Source of the DNA: JABZIP01 sp052173355
GTDB taxonomy: Bacteria; Bacillota; Clostridia; Peptostreptococcales; Anaerovoracaceae
Direction: 5' to 3'
Assembly (NCBI GenBank): GCA_052173355.1
Contig: JBQMYS010000020.1
Span: 1-22,912 of the forward strand
Length of the DNA stretch: 22,912 bases
The notes beneath the pieces are model-generated. The model made no database searches and was not told where the DNA came from. It was given only the letters and a program-made list of their open reading frames with translations. This document shows positions 16,570 to 22,912 of the stretch, piece by piece; the first letter of the stretch is position 1, and each line of letters starts with the position of its first letter. A program made the position numbers and the translations under genes.

Positions 16570-17060
16570 TTACAATAAAATTTTTCCCTGATATCCGTAT
16601 TTCCAGAAATCCATCGTCCATGGACTGTTCAACCACCGATTCTCTCTGATCTGGATTCTCGCAAAGTCTACTTTCTTCAATATCCAAAAATCTGCTTCCG
16701 GACGTTTCTGTGAGCTAAATGGCAATTTTTCATAAATTCCACTGCTTTCTTTTACGTCAGATTCATATGTTTTTCTTTCTGTAACAAAAATAAGAAAACT
16801 GGAAAGTATGATATCATAACTTTGTTCCTGTTCCAGTGGCAGAGTCACGCCATCTTCCTCACAGATTTCCACTGGCTGATGATACCCATAAACCCCGGAC
16901 CGCAGCCCACTTCTAAAATACGAAGGGGCTCAAGTCCAAGAAGGTTTTTTAACTTTTTTGTCCAGTAAGATACCGTTCTTTTGTTACTTAATTGTTTTTG
17001 AATCATATCATCGTAATCACCGGAATCTTCTGTCCATTTACTTTCAATTTCTTCAAACAT
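16570..17060 (-). pseudogene. Decayed paralogue of the neighbouring methyltransferase
   Basis: The N-terminal piece (17060-16845) reads normally up to motif I, ILEVGCGPGF, then slips out of frame. A second frame (from about 16872 to 16570) resumes at the position of the post-motif segment (DGVTLPLEQEQSYDIILSSF) and ends with SSQKRPEADFWILKKVDF, which lines up with KKRPAWDLDYMMEIGF of the intact gene. Relative to that gene about 40-50 codons after motif I are missing, as is much of the middle. The first ATG is 3 bases after the lipoprotein gene, so it began as a normal operon member. The product should be inactive. Confidence 0.75.
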
Positions 17061-17063
17061 GTT

Positions 17064-18638
17064 TTACTTCACTACATCCAGAGTTGCCCAGTTAATGCCT
17101 TCATAGGCAGTCGGTGCAAGTTCTACATTGGTCAGTCTGGTATTATTATAGATATAATCACGGTTTGGATAATACAACGGAATTGTGACTGCATAATCAT
17201 TGATCCGTGTCAGGATCTTATCATACAATGCAGTACGTTCTTCTTCATCCTTTGTCTTTAACACTTTTCCGAGATCATTGCTCAGTTCTTCGTCATACCA
17301 GTTTATTGCCTTTGCTTTATCCGATGCATGGAACATCGTTTTCAGGAAACCATGAGGCATCCAGGAATCTTCATAGCTTCGGTAGATACATAAATCGTAA
17401 TCTCTTGTAGACCAGATTGCATCATAGTAAGCTGCGGATTCTTCTTCCACCAGTTCAATCCCTACACCGATCTTTTCATATTCCGATTTCAGGAATTCAC
17501 ACAGGGATTTCCAGGAAGCGTATTCTTCTGTCTGGAATACCAGTCTGAGCGTCAGCGGTTCTCCATCTTTTTCTACAATACCGTCTCCGTCTGTATCTTC
17601 ATAGCCTGCTTTTTTTAACAGTTCTTTTGCTTTATCCACATCATATGGATAGCCTTTACTGTTTTCTTTGGTCACATAAGGAACGGTCGTAGACATCAGA
17701 CCGGTTGCCGGATTGCCATAACCATCTAACAGATCATTTACAATACCTTTATTATTTGTTGCATAATTCAGTGCCTGGCGCACGTTTATATCCTGGAGCG
17801 CCGGTGTATCATAATTCTCGATTAAATAAAATGACAAAGTAGAAATCTGCTGTTCTGTAGATAAGTTTTTATCTGCCTGAATAATACTGTAACTTTCAGA
17901 TGGGATATCCTGGAGGTTCAGATCTGCCTCTCCACTCTGAAGTGCCATCGCTCTGGCATTTCCGTCAATCACTTGTTTCAGAACAACTTTATCAACCTTT
18001 GGTTTCTCACCATAATAATTTGGATTTGGCACCAGAACGACCTCCTTACCACTCTCATAGCTGTCGATCATCCACATTCCTGTACCCACTTCCTGATAAA
18101 ATTCTCCATCTTCATCCAGTGCACTTTCACAGGTAAAACGGAATGGTCTTGGATAAGTCATTTCAATCAGCAGTGTATAGCAAGATTCTGCAAACTTAAA
18201 TTCCACAGTATTATCATCTACTTTTGTAACGCTTTCCAGTTTTGCAGAAAAGTTTCCGGTTACATCATGTTCTACCCATCTGTTGTAATTCCAAATCACA
18301 TTGTCTGCATTAAATTCTGTGCCGTCTGAGAATTTTACGTCTTTTCTTAAATGGAACGTATAGGTTGTGCCATCTTCACTGATTTCCCAGGATTCTGCCA
18401 GTGCAGGTTCAATTTCCCCATTTTCTCCATAACGTACCAATGGATCATAGATCATTTCATAAAGACGGAAATCCCCATCGCTCTTTACCGGGTCACAAAG
18501 TTCAGGAGTCAGATCCAGGGATGTCATTGCTGTAACCACTTTTTCTTCTTCTTTTTCTGTCTGTACATTGCAGCCGGCCATCAAAACTGCCGCCAGCACG
18601 CACAATAATACCAGTTTTACTACGTTTCGTTTCTTCAT
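17064..18638 (-). CDS. NikA/CntA-like substrate-binding lipoprotein
   Basis: Extracellular solute-binding protein family 5, 524 residues, tethered through a lipobox LMAGC with Cys23 after a basic-hydrophobic signal peptide. The body matches nickel-binding NikA relatives from end to end. It has WEISEDGTTYTFHLRKDVKFSDGT in the first domain (only the region 84-107 is meant), PRPFRF (163-168), which lines up with the segment holding E. coli NikA Arg137, and NPNYYGEKPK (205-214). YRSYEDSWMPH (419-429) lines up with the NikA pocket strand. This clade binds Ni or Co as chelates rather than peptides. ATG 18638 follows AAAGGAG. It lies after the two ATPase genes, not before the permeases as in many such operons. 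Confidence 0.85.
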   Translation of the reverse strand: MKKRNVVKLVLLCVLAAVLMAGCNVQTEKEEEKVVTAMTSLDLTPELCDPVKSDGDFRLYEMIYDPLVRYGENGEIEPALAESWEISEDGTTYTFHLRKDVKFSDGTEFNADNVIWNYNRWVEHDVTGNFSAKLESVTKVDDNTVEFKFAESCYTLLIEMTYPRPFRFTCESALDEDGEFYQEVGTGMWMIDSYESGKEVVLVPNPNYYGEKPKVDKVVLKQVIDGNARAMALQSGEADLNLQDIPSESYSIIQADKNLSTEQQISTLSFYLIENYDTPALQDINVRQALNYATNNKGIVNDLLDGYGNPATGLMSTTVPYVTKENSKGYPYDVDKAKELLKKAGYEDTDGDGIVEKDGEPLTLRLVFQTEEYASWKSLCEFLKSEYEKIGVGIELVEEESAAYYDAIWSTRDYDLCIYRSYEDSWMPHGFLKTMFHASDKAKAINWYDEELSNDLGKVLKTKDEEERTALYDKILTRINDYAVTIPLYYPNRDYIYNNTRLTNVELAPTAYEGINWATLDVVK

Positions 18639-18668
18639 TTCTTTCTCCTTTGTGTTTGTTTTCTATTT

Positions 18669-19607
18669 TTACAACATGTGACATGCCGCAAAATGTCCTT
18701 TCTCAATTTCTGTCAGTTTCGGCATCTGCTCTTTGCACATCTTCGTACATTTGCTGCACCTGCTCTGATATGGACAGCCCTGTTCCGGAATGATATCGGA
18801 AAACATCTTCTTTTCCTGTAATCCGATTCTTCGCATTCTCGGTTCTTTCACCGGAATGGAATCAAACAGATCTATTGTATACGGATGTGCTGCTGCCTCT
18901 TTTAATCTGTCCGTATGATCGATAAATTCAACCACACGTCCCTGATACATAATTGCCACCTCTTTGCAGAGATATGGAACATTGGATAAATCATGCGTGA
19001 TCAGTAAATAGGTCATCTCATATTTTTCCTGCAATTCATTTAACAGACGCAGAATCTGCTTTCGTATAGAATAATCCAGACTGGATACCGGTTCGTCACA
19101 AATCACAAGTTCCGGTTTTAATACCAATGCTCTTGCAATATTGGCCCTCTGACACTGTCCGCCTGAAATCTGTCTGACATAACGGTTGCGAATATCAGGA
19201 TCCAGCCCCGTCTGAATCAATGCTTCCTTTACCCGATCTTCATACTCCTCTGCTTCGAGTTTTTCATGTAATTTCAGGATTTCCAGAATGTTTTCCCCGA
19301 TCGTGTATCCAGGATCAAATACACCGCTGCTGATTTGAAAAATCATCTGAATATCCTTGCGATATGGACGGAACTGTTTTTCGGAAAAATCCTGCATTTC
19401 CTGTCCCTGGAACCAAAATTTTCCATCTGTCGGCTTTTCCAGACCGGCAATCAACTTTCCAAATGTCGTTTTTCCACTTCCGCTTTCACCGATCAGAGCC
19501 ATAGATAATCCGGCATGGATTTCCAGACTTAAATCATCCACTGCTTTCATAATTTTTTTCTTGCCATAATATTTTTTTAAATGTTCTGTCTTTAGTAACG
19601 TACTCAT
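18669..19607 (-). CDS. ABC importer ATPase, NikE/DppF-like
   Basis: Second ATPase of the importer, 312 residues. Motifs are Walker A GESGSGKTT (40-48), Q-loop at FQ (90-91), ISGGQCQR (147-154) as signature, and Walker B LVICDEP (167-173). The C-terminal extension carries cysteines C278, C284, C287 and C291 (CPYQSRCSKCTKMC) before CHML, like the cysteine-rich tail of OppF/DppF proteins that can hold an iron-sulfur cluster. AGGGG lies before the ATG, and the gene starts 9 bases after the stop of the first ATPase. With the NikD-like partner it should energise the NikB/NikC-like permeases. Confidence 0.88.
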   Translation of the reverse strand: MSTLLKTEHLKKYYGKKKIMKAVDDLSLEIHAGLSMALIGESGSGKTTFGKLIAGLEKPTDGKFWFQGQEMQDFSEKQFRPYRKDIQMIFQISSGVFDPGYTIGENILEILKLHEKLEAEEYEDRVKEALIQTGLDPDIRNRYVRQISGGQCQRANIARALVLKPELVICDEPVSSLDYSIRKQILRLLNELQEKYEMTYLLITHDLSNVPYLCKEVAIMYQGRVVEFIDHTDRLKEAAAHPYTIDLFDSIPVKEPRMRRIGLQEKKMFSDIIPEQGCPYQSRCSKCTKMCKEQMPKLTEIEKGHFAACHML

Positions 19608-19616
19608 ACTTTTCCC

Positions 19617-20408
19617 CTATAAAACGGCATCCAGCAGTTTTTTTGTATATGAATGCTGTGGATGATAAAAGACATTTTCGACTGTTCCGTTTTCCACAAT
19701 TTCTCCGTCTTTCATAATCGAAACATCATCTGCGATTTCTGCCACCACACCCAGATCATGGGTAATAAATAACATACCCAGATTTTCTTTTCTGGATAAC
19801 TGATAGATTTCTTCCAGAATCTGCTTCTGCACGGTTACATCCAATGCTGTCGTCGGCTCATCTGCAATCAGATAATCCGGTTTCATGGACATGGCAATGG
19901 CAATCATAACCCTCTGACACATGCCTCCTGACAATTCGTATGGTTTTTTCTTCATCAGTTCTTCCGGATCCCGCAGATTCATCATCCGCAGACTCTCCAG
20001 GGCAATTTCTCTTGCCTGCTTTTTGCTCATCCTGCGTTGTTTTCTCAAACCTTCCAGAAGTAATTGTTCCACCGTAAACAGAGGATCAAGCGCTGCCGTC
20101 GGATCCTGGAAAATCATTCCGATTTTGTCTCCGTATAACTGTCGCTTTTCTTTTTCCGATAACTTCAGAAGACTCTTTTCGTTCCATGTCACATCTCCGG
20201 ATATCACCCTTCCATTTCCTGCAAGCAGATTCATAATGGTAAGAGACGTAACCGACTTTCCGCTTCCGCTTTCTCCTACCAGTGCATGAATCCTTCCTCT
20301 TTTTACTTCCAGACTGACGCCTTTTACTGCATGCACCATTCCGTTAGAGGTCTGAAACTCCACATGTAATCCTTTTACCTTCAGGACATCATTTTTCGGC
20401 TGTTCCAT
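19617..20408 (-). CDS. ABC importer ATPase, NikD/DppD-like
   Basis: First ATPase of the importer, 263 residues. Motifs are Walker A GESGSGKS (45-52), LSGGMCQR (159-166), and Walker B LIADEPTT (180-187). It ends at HPQHSYTKKLLDAVL and so lacks the C-terminal oligopeptide-domain tail of the 320-residue DppD proteins; this length is like that of NikD. I chose the ATG at 20408, right after GGAGGG. A longer frame back to 20447 has no binding site and would overlap the permease gene more deeply. Even so, the start overlaps the end of the NikC-like gene by 20 bases, which points to coupled translation. Confidence 0.87.
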   Translation of the reverse strand: MEQPKNDVLKVKGLHVEFQTSNGMVHAVKGVSLEVKRGRIHALVGESGSGKSVTSLTIMNLLAGNGRVISGDVTWNEKSLLKLSEKEKRQLYGDKIGMIFQDPTAALDPLFTVEQLLLEGLRKQRRMSKKQAREIALESLRMMNLRDPEELMKKKPYELSGGMCQRVMIAIAMSMKPDYLIADEPTTALDVTVQKQILEEIYQLSRKENLGMLFITHDLGVVAEIADDVSIMKDGEIVENGTVENVFYHPQHSYTKKLLDAVL

Positions 20409-21252
20409 TCTGTATTCCCTCCCCCAGATAATTAAATGCCAGCACAATGATCATAATCAGTATGCCCGGATAAAACATCAGACTTGGATAAGTCTGGATA
20501 TAACTTTTACTGTCACTGAGCATGATTCCCCATTCCGGTGTCGGTGCCTGTACACCCAGACCGATAAAAGAAAAACCGGCAATGGACAGAATAATGGAAC
20601 CGATTTCCATGGTTGCCAGTGCAATCACAGACGGCAGGATATTTCTTAATATATGTCTGAATATAATTCTGGCATGGCCACAGCCGCCGGCTTTTAATGC
20701 AGTCATATAATTTTTATTTTTTTCCTGAAGCGTCAATGCGCGGGCAAGTCTTGCATATTCTGCCCAGGATACAACTGACAAAGACAGTATCATATTGGCT
20801 CCGCTGGCTCCCATAGTTCCTGCAATAGCAAGTGCCACTATAAAGACTGGCATTGCCATGAACACATCAATGATTCTCATGATTGCAGAATCAATTTTTC
20901 CGCCTACATATCCGGCAAATAATCCAATCGGTACACCAACACATACGGTAATCAAAAGTACTGTAAAGCTGTAACTCAGTGAATATCGGCTGCCCCAGAG
21001 AAGTCTTGATAAAATACATCGTCCCAGCTGATCCGTACCTAGGGGGTATGCCGCAGACGGACCTTTTAATTTTATCGTAACATCCACCAACAACGGATCA
21101 TTCGGTGCCAGCACAGGTGCCAAAATAGCTGCCACTGCAAAAATGATTACTACGATGAATCCTATTTTTGTTTTTGGTGACTGGAATACTTGTTTCCAGT
21201 ACAGATTTCGAATCATGTTTTTTTCTACTTTTTGCGTTCTTCTGCTTCCCAT
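20389..21252 (-). CDS. ABC importer permease, NikC/DppC-like
   Basis: Membrane subunit of 287 residues with about six hydrophobic segments. The N-terminal part carries GPSAAYPLGTDQLGRCILSR, typical of DppC/NikC. The ATPase-contact loop is TALKAGGCGHARIIFRHILR, ending in NILPSVI. A glycine-cysteine replaces the usual LG of AxxLGxs in this loop, a minor oddity. AGGAG lies 9 bases before the ATG at 21252. It follows the NikB-like gene by 15 bases and overlaps the NikD-like gene by 20. Confidence 0.88.
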   Translation of the reverse strand: MGSRRTQKVEKNMIRNLYWKQVFQSPKTKIGFIVVIIFAVAAILAPVLAPNDPLLVDVTIKLKGPSAAYPLGTDQLGRCILSRLLWGSRYSLSYSFTVLLITVCVGVPIGLFAGYVGGKIDSAIMRIIDVFMAMPVFIVALAIAGTMGASGANMILSLSVVSWAEYARLARALTLQEKNKNYMTALKAGGCGHARIIFRHILRNILPSVIALATMEIGSIILSIAGFSFIGLGVQAPTPEWGIMLSDSKSYIQTYPSLMFYPGILIMIIVLAFNYLGEGIQNGTAEK

Positions 21253-21267
21253 TCTATGCCTTCTCCT

Positions 21268-22197
21268 TTACTTTAACTGAATTCGCCGGTCAATCGAAGA
21301 ATAGGCGATATCCACAAGGAAATTCAACACCACAATACTCACTGCCAGAATAAAGATAAAACATTGCAGCACTGGAGCATCTTTTGTTGTCACAGATTTC
21401 AATGCAAGATTTCCGATTCCCTGAATGGAAAAAATGCTTTCTATCACAGCAGATCCACAGAAAAAGCTGATTACTATCGATACTAAACGTGTCATCACAG
21501 GAATCAGAATATTTTTCAACCCGTGACGCAAAATCACATTTGCAGAAGACAATCCCTTGGCTCTGCCAGCACGTATGTAATCCTGCTTCAACACCTGTAT
21601 CATATTGGTACGAATCAGTCTTGTCATGATTCCAAAAAAACTGATATCCATGGCAAATGCCGCAAGAATCGGAATACCTCCGGCATCTCCTCCGATTATA
21701 GAGATGACTTTTAACTTTACTCCAAATATATAGAGCAGCATCAGCCCAATCCAAAAGGATGGCATCGATACACTAAATGACGATAAAATACGAACGACTT
21801 TATCAACAAACCGGTTTTCATAAATTGCTGACAAAATTCCAAGAGGAACCGATACAATCAATAACAATAAAAACGAAGTAACTGCCAGTTTACACGTCTG
21901 CGGAAAATGTCTTTTTAATTCCTCAAAAGCCGGTTTTCTGGTGGAGTATGATTTTCCAAAATCACCATGCAGCGCATGATTCAGCCATTTTCCATACTGC
22001 ACCAGCATTGGCTGATCCAATCCTTCCTCATGCCGCACTGCTTCTATCTGTTCCAGTGACGGATGTTCATATTTTTTCTCCGCCAACACTCTGGCCGCAT
22101 CACCTGCCGATATAAAACTCAATACAAAGATAATAAATGTAACCGCCAGAACTACCGGAATCATAAATATAAAACGCTTTGCAATTACCTTTCCCAT
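21268..22197 (-). CDS. ABC importer permease, NikB/DppB-like; first gene of the riboswitch operon
   Basis: Membrane subunit of 309 residues with the DppB/NikB pattern: first hydrophobic segment at about residues 9-30, then GLDQPMLVQYGKWLNHALHGDFGKSY (region 55-80). The ATPase-contact loop is YIRAGRAKGLSSANVILRH, followed by GLKNILIPV. It forms the pore with the NikC-like protein. The ATG at 22197 follows AGGAG. The gene lies 43 bases after the riboswitch terminator, so its transcription depends on antitermination there. Confidence 0.88.
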   Translation of the reverse strand: MGKVIAKRFIFMIPVVLAVTFIIFVLSFISAGDAARVLAEKKYEHPSLEQIEAVRHEEGLDQPMLVQYGKWLNHALHGDFGKSYSTRKPAFEELKRHFPQTCKLAVTSFLLLLIVSVPLGILSAIYENRFVDKVVRILSSFSVSMPSFWIGLMLLYIFGVKLKVISIIGGDAGGIPILAAFAMDISFFGIMTRLIRTNMIQVLKQDYIRAGRAKGLSSANVILRHGLKNILIPVMTRLVSIVISFFCGSAVIESIFSIQGIGNLALKSVTTKDAPVLQCFIFILAVSIVVLNFLVDIAYSSIDRRIQLK

Positions 22198-22240
22198 CTT
22201 CTTTTCTCCTAATTTTTCATTTGTTTATTGTGTTGGAAAC

Positions 22241-22272
22241 AAAAAAACTGATATGATTCAGCATCATATCAG
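22241..22272 (-). terminator. Intrinsic terminator, expression platform of the cobalamin riboswitch
   Basis: Perfect 10-bp stem CTGATATGAT / ATCATATCAG (22263-22272 with 22248-22257), five-base loop, then seven T on the minus strand. An upstream segment TGATTCGG (22323-22330) can pair over eight positions, one of them a wobble, with CTGAATCA (22254-22261) in the loop and 3' arm. This gives a mutually exclusive antiterminator. Confidence 0.85.
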
Positions 22273-22344
22273 CACAAAATAAAGCTCTATCCCAGGCAGA
22301 GATTATTTCTTCTGTATCCCATCCGAATCAGAACCTTTTTGTCC

Positions 22345-22491
22345 GAAAGGCAAATCTCCTGACTCCAGTTCTTCCTACTAACCATCTTCCCAGATTTCTC
22401 CAGTGATTTTTTTGTTTTCGTCCCTGTTACAGTAGCGGTGGCTGTTCTGGCATTTCACCAGATTCCTTATTAAGTACTTTGTACACCTTTC
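22345..22491 (-). promoter_or_regulatory. Cobalamin riboswitch (B12 element)
   Basis: On the minus strand the conserved core is present in order. AGGAATCTGGTGAAATGCC is followed by CACCGCTACTGTAA, CTGGGAAG, AGTAGGAAG, and the B12 box GAGTCAGGAGATTTGCC at the 3' side. A closing stem GAAAGGT (22485-22491) pairs with GCCTTTC (22345-22351). In this family binding of adenosyl- or related cobalamins favours the terminator form, so the downstream operon should be off when cobalamin is plentiful. This is among the most secure calls in the window. Confidence 0.95.
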
Positions 22492-22500
22492 CAACTATTC

Positions 22501-22738
22501 AGTTTTCATGTTTTATAGTCTGTATCATTCCTAAACCAACGTACCTGAAGTCTTCTGAAACAAAGAAATCTCTCTGTTCAAAATATTTCAGAGCTGGTGA
22601 GTTATTATAATCCGACTTATTCTATCATATGATTCAAAGAACATTTTTTTATTGTCCTTATCAATATCGAAATAACTATAACAATAAGTTTAATTCTATC
22701 ATGCTTTTATTTTTTTTACAATCCTTTTTTGTAAATAT
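22501..22738. other. AT-rich intergenic stretch upstream of the riboswitch
   Basis: No convincing gene on either strand. It contains the candidate promoter listed separately and a long AT-rich run (22620-22738). I saw no clear operator palindrome. Confidence 0.5.
22512..22539 (-). promoter_or_regulatory. Candidate promoter of the riboswitch operon
   Basis: Minus strand: TATAAA (22512-22517) as -10, with a weak TTGGTT (22534-22539) 16 bases upstream. A start near 22505 would leave about 14 bases before the aptamer, as is usual for riboswitch transcripts. The -35 is poor, so the assignment rests mostly on position. Confidence 0.45.
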
Positions 22739-22751
22739 GATAGCGTAAATT
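22739..22751 (+). repeat. Third copy of the 13-base core of the ISLre2 outer end
   Basis: GATAGCGTAAATT, identical to the first 13 bases of the 43-base repeats at 11184 and 22870 and in the same orientation, 131 bases before the right copy. It is followed by unrelated sequence. Confidence 0.6.
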
Positions 22752-22764
22752 CTATGATTGTCAA

Positions 22765-22869
22765 ACATATGTGACAAAGCCTCCGGTAAAAGTTTTCTTA
22801 GTTGTCAAGACATATGTTACACTTTGAGAAATATTTTGTGTATTATCTCACAACATATGTTACACTTTG
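22765..22869. repeat. Short repeats with an ACATATGT core
   Basis: ACATATGTTACACTTTG occurs twice, identical, at 22810-22826 and 22853-22869. A related ACATATGTGACAAAG lies at 22765-22779. TTGTCA precedes the first two sites. All three are packed between the GATAGCG copies. Spaced repeats like this are found at the ends of some insertion sequences (for example IS21-like) as transposase binding sites; that link is a guess. Confidence 0.55.
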
Positions 22870-22912
22870 GATAGCGTAAATTTATTGTAGAATAAAGAAA
22901 TTTAGAGTTCCA
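22870..22912 (+). repeat. 43-base direct repeat, copy 2 (start of a second ISLre2 copy)
   Basis: Same 43 bases as 11184-11226 with one mismatch and in the same orientation, running to the window edge. By comparison with copy 1 it should be the transposase 3'-side end of a second ISLre2 element that continues beyond the window. Confidence 0.8.

Noticed and set aside
22640..22700. Fur-like or DtxR-like operator upstream of the metal-uptake operon
   Set aside because: The AT-rich GATATTGATAAGG stretch lacks a convincing palindrome; the riboswitch accounts for the regulation.
22765..22869. CRISPR array
   Set aside because: Only three imperfect short repeats with unequal spacing and no cas genes; more like element-end binding sites.

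Overview
The window suggests a low-GC Gram-positive anaerobe of the Clostridia. The evidence is the AT-rich code, strong AGGAGG-type ribosome binding sites, a clostridial AbrB regulator with a C-terminal cysteine pair motif, a SpoVB/MurJ-type flippase, and an ISLre2-family insertion sequence. I cannot name the species. The right half (about 12.26-22.7 kb) looks richer in GC than the left half and reads like DNA from a different clostridial lineage, possibly Lachnospiraceae-like.

Left half, 1-11.2 kb, ordinary chromosome. A small membrane protein and AbrB read leftwards. Divergent from them, homoserine dehydrogenase and a SEC-C protein read rightwards. They meet a leftward block: MATE transporter, SpoVB-like flippase, SDR oxidoreductase, endonuclease III, and an RND adaptor plus RND pump. 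Good sigma-A-type promoters with 17-base spacers can be read before abrB, hom, the flippase and the MATE gene. The MATE gene also has a leader with an intrinsic terminator, which suggests attenuation.

Middle, 11.18-12.26 kb: a decayed, internally deleted ISLre2-family element. Its outer 43 bases recur in the same orientation at the right edge of the window (22870-22912), so the next 10.6 kb sits between two ISLre2 ends like the cargo of a composite transposon.

Right half, 12.26-22.7 kb, is one leftward operon of nine gene positions plus a truncated tenth. It opens with a clear cobalamin riboswitch and a transcription terminator. Then come two NikB/NikC-type permeases, two NikD/NikE-type ATPases, a NikA-like lipoprotein, a degenerate methyltransferase, an intact class I SAM methyltransferase, and two half-size ABC exporter-fold proteins (a probable heterodimer). 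The IS end cuts off the first codons of a further gene. The riboswitch implies expression when cobalamin is scarce. The simplest reading is an acquisition system for cobalt, a cobalt chelate or a corrinoid, in which a NikA-type importer is paired with a YbtPQ/IrtAB-like ABC pair and methyltransferases. The substrate, and whether a metallophore is made, exported or processed, cannot be read from the sequence.
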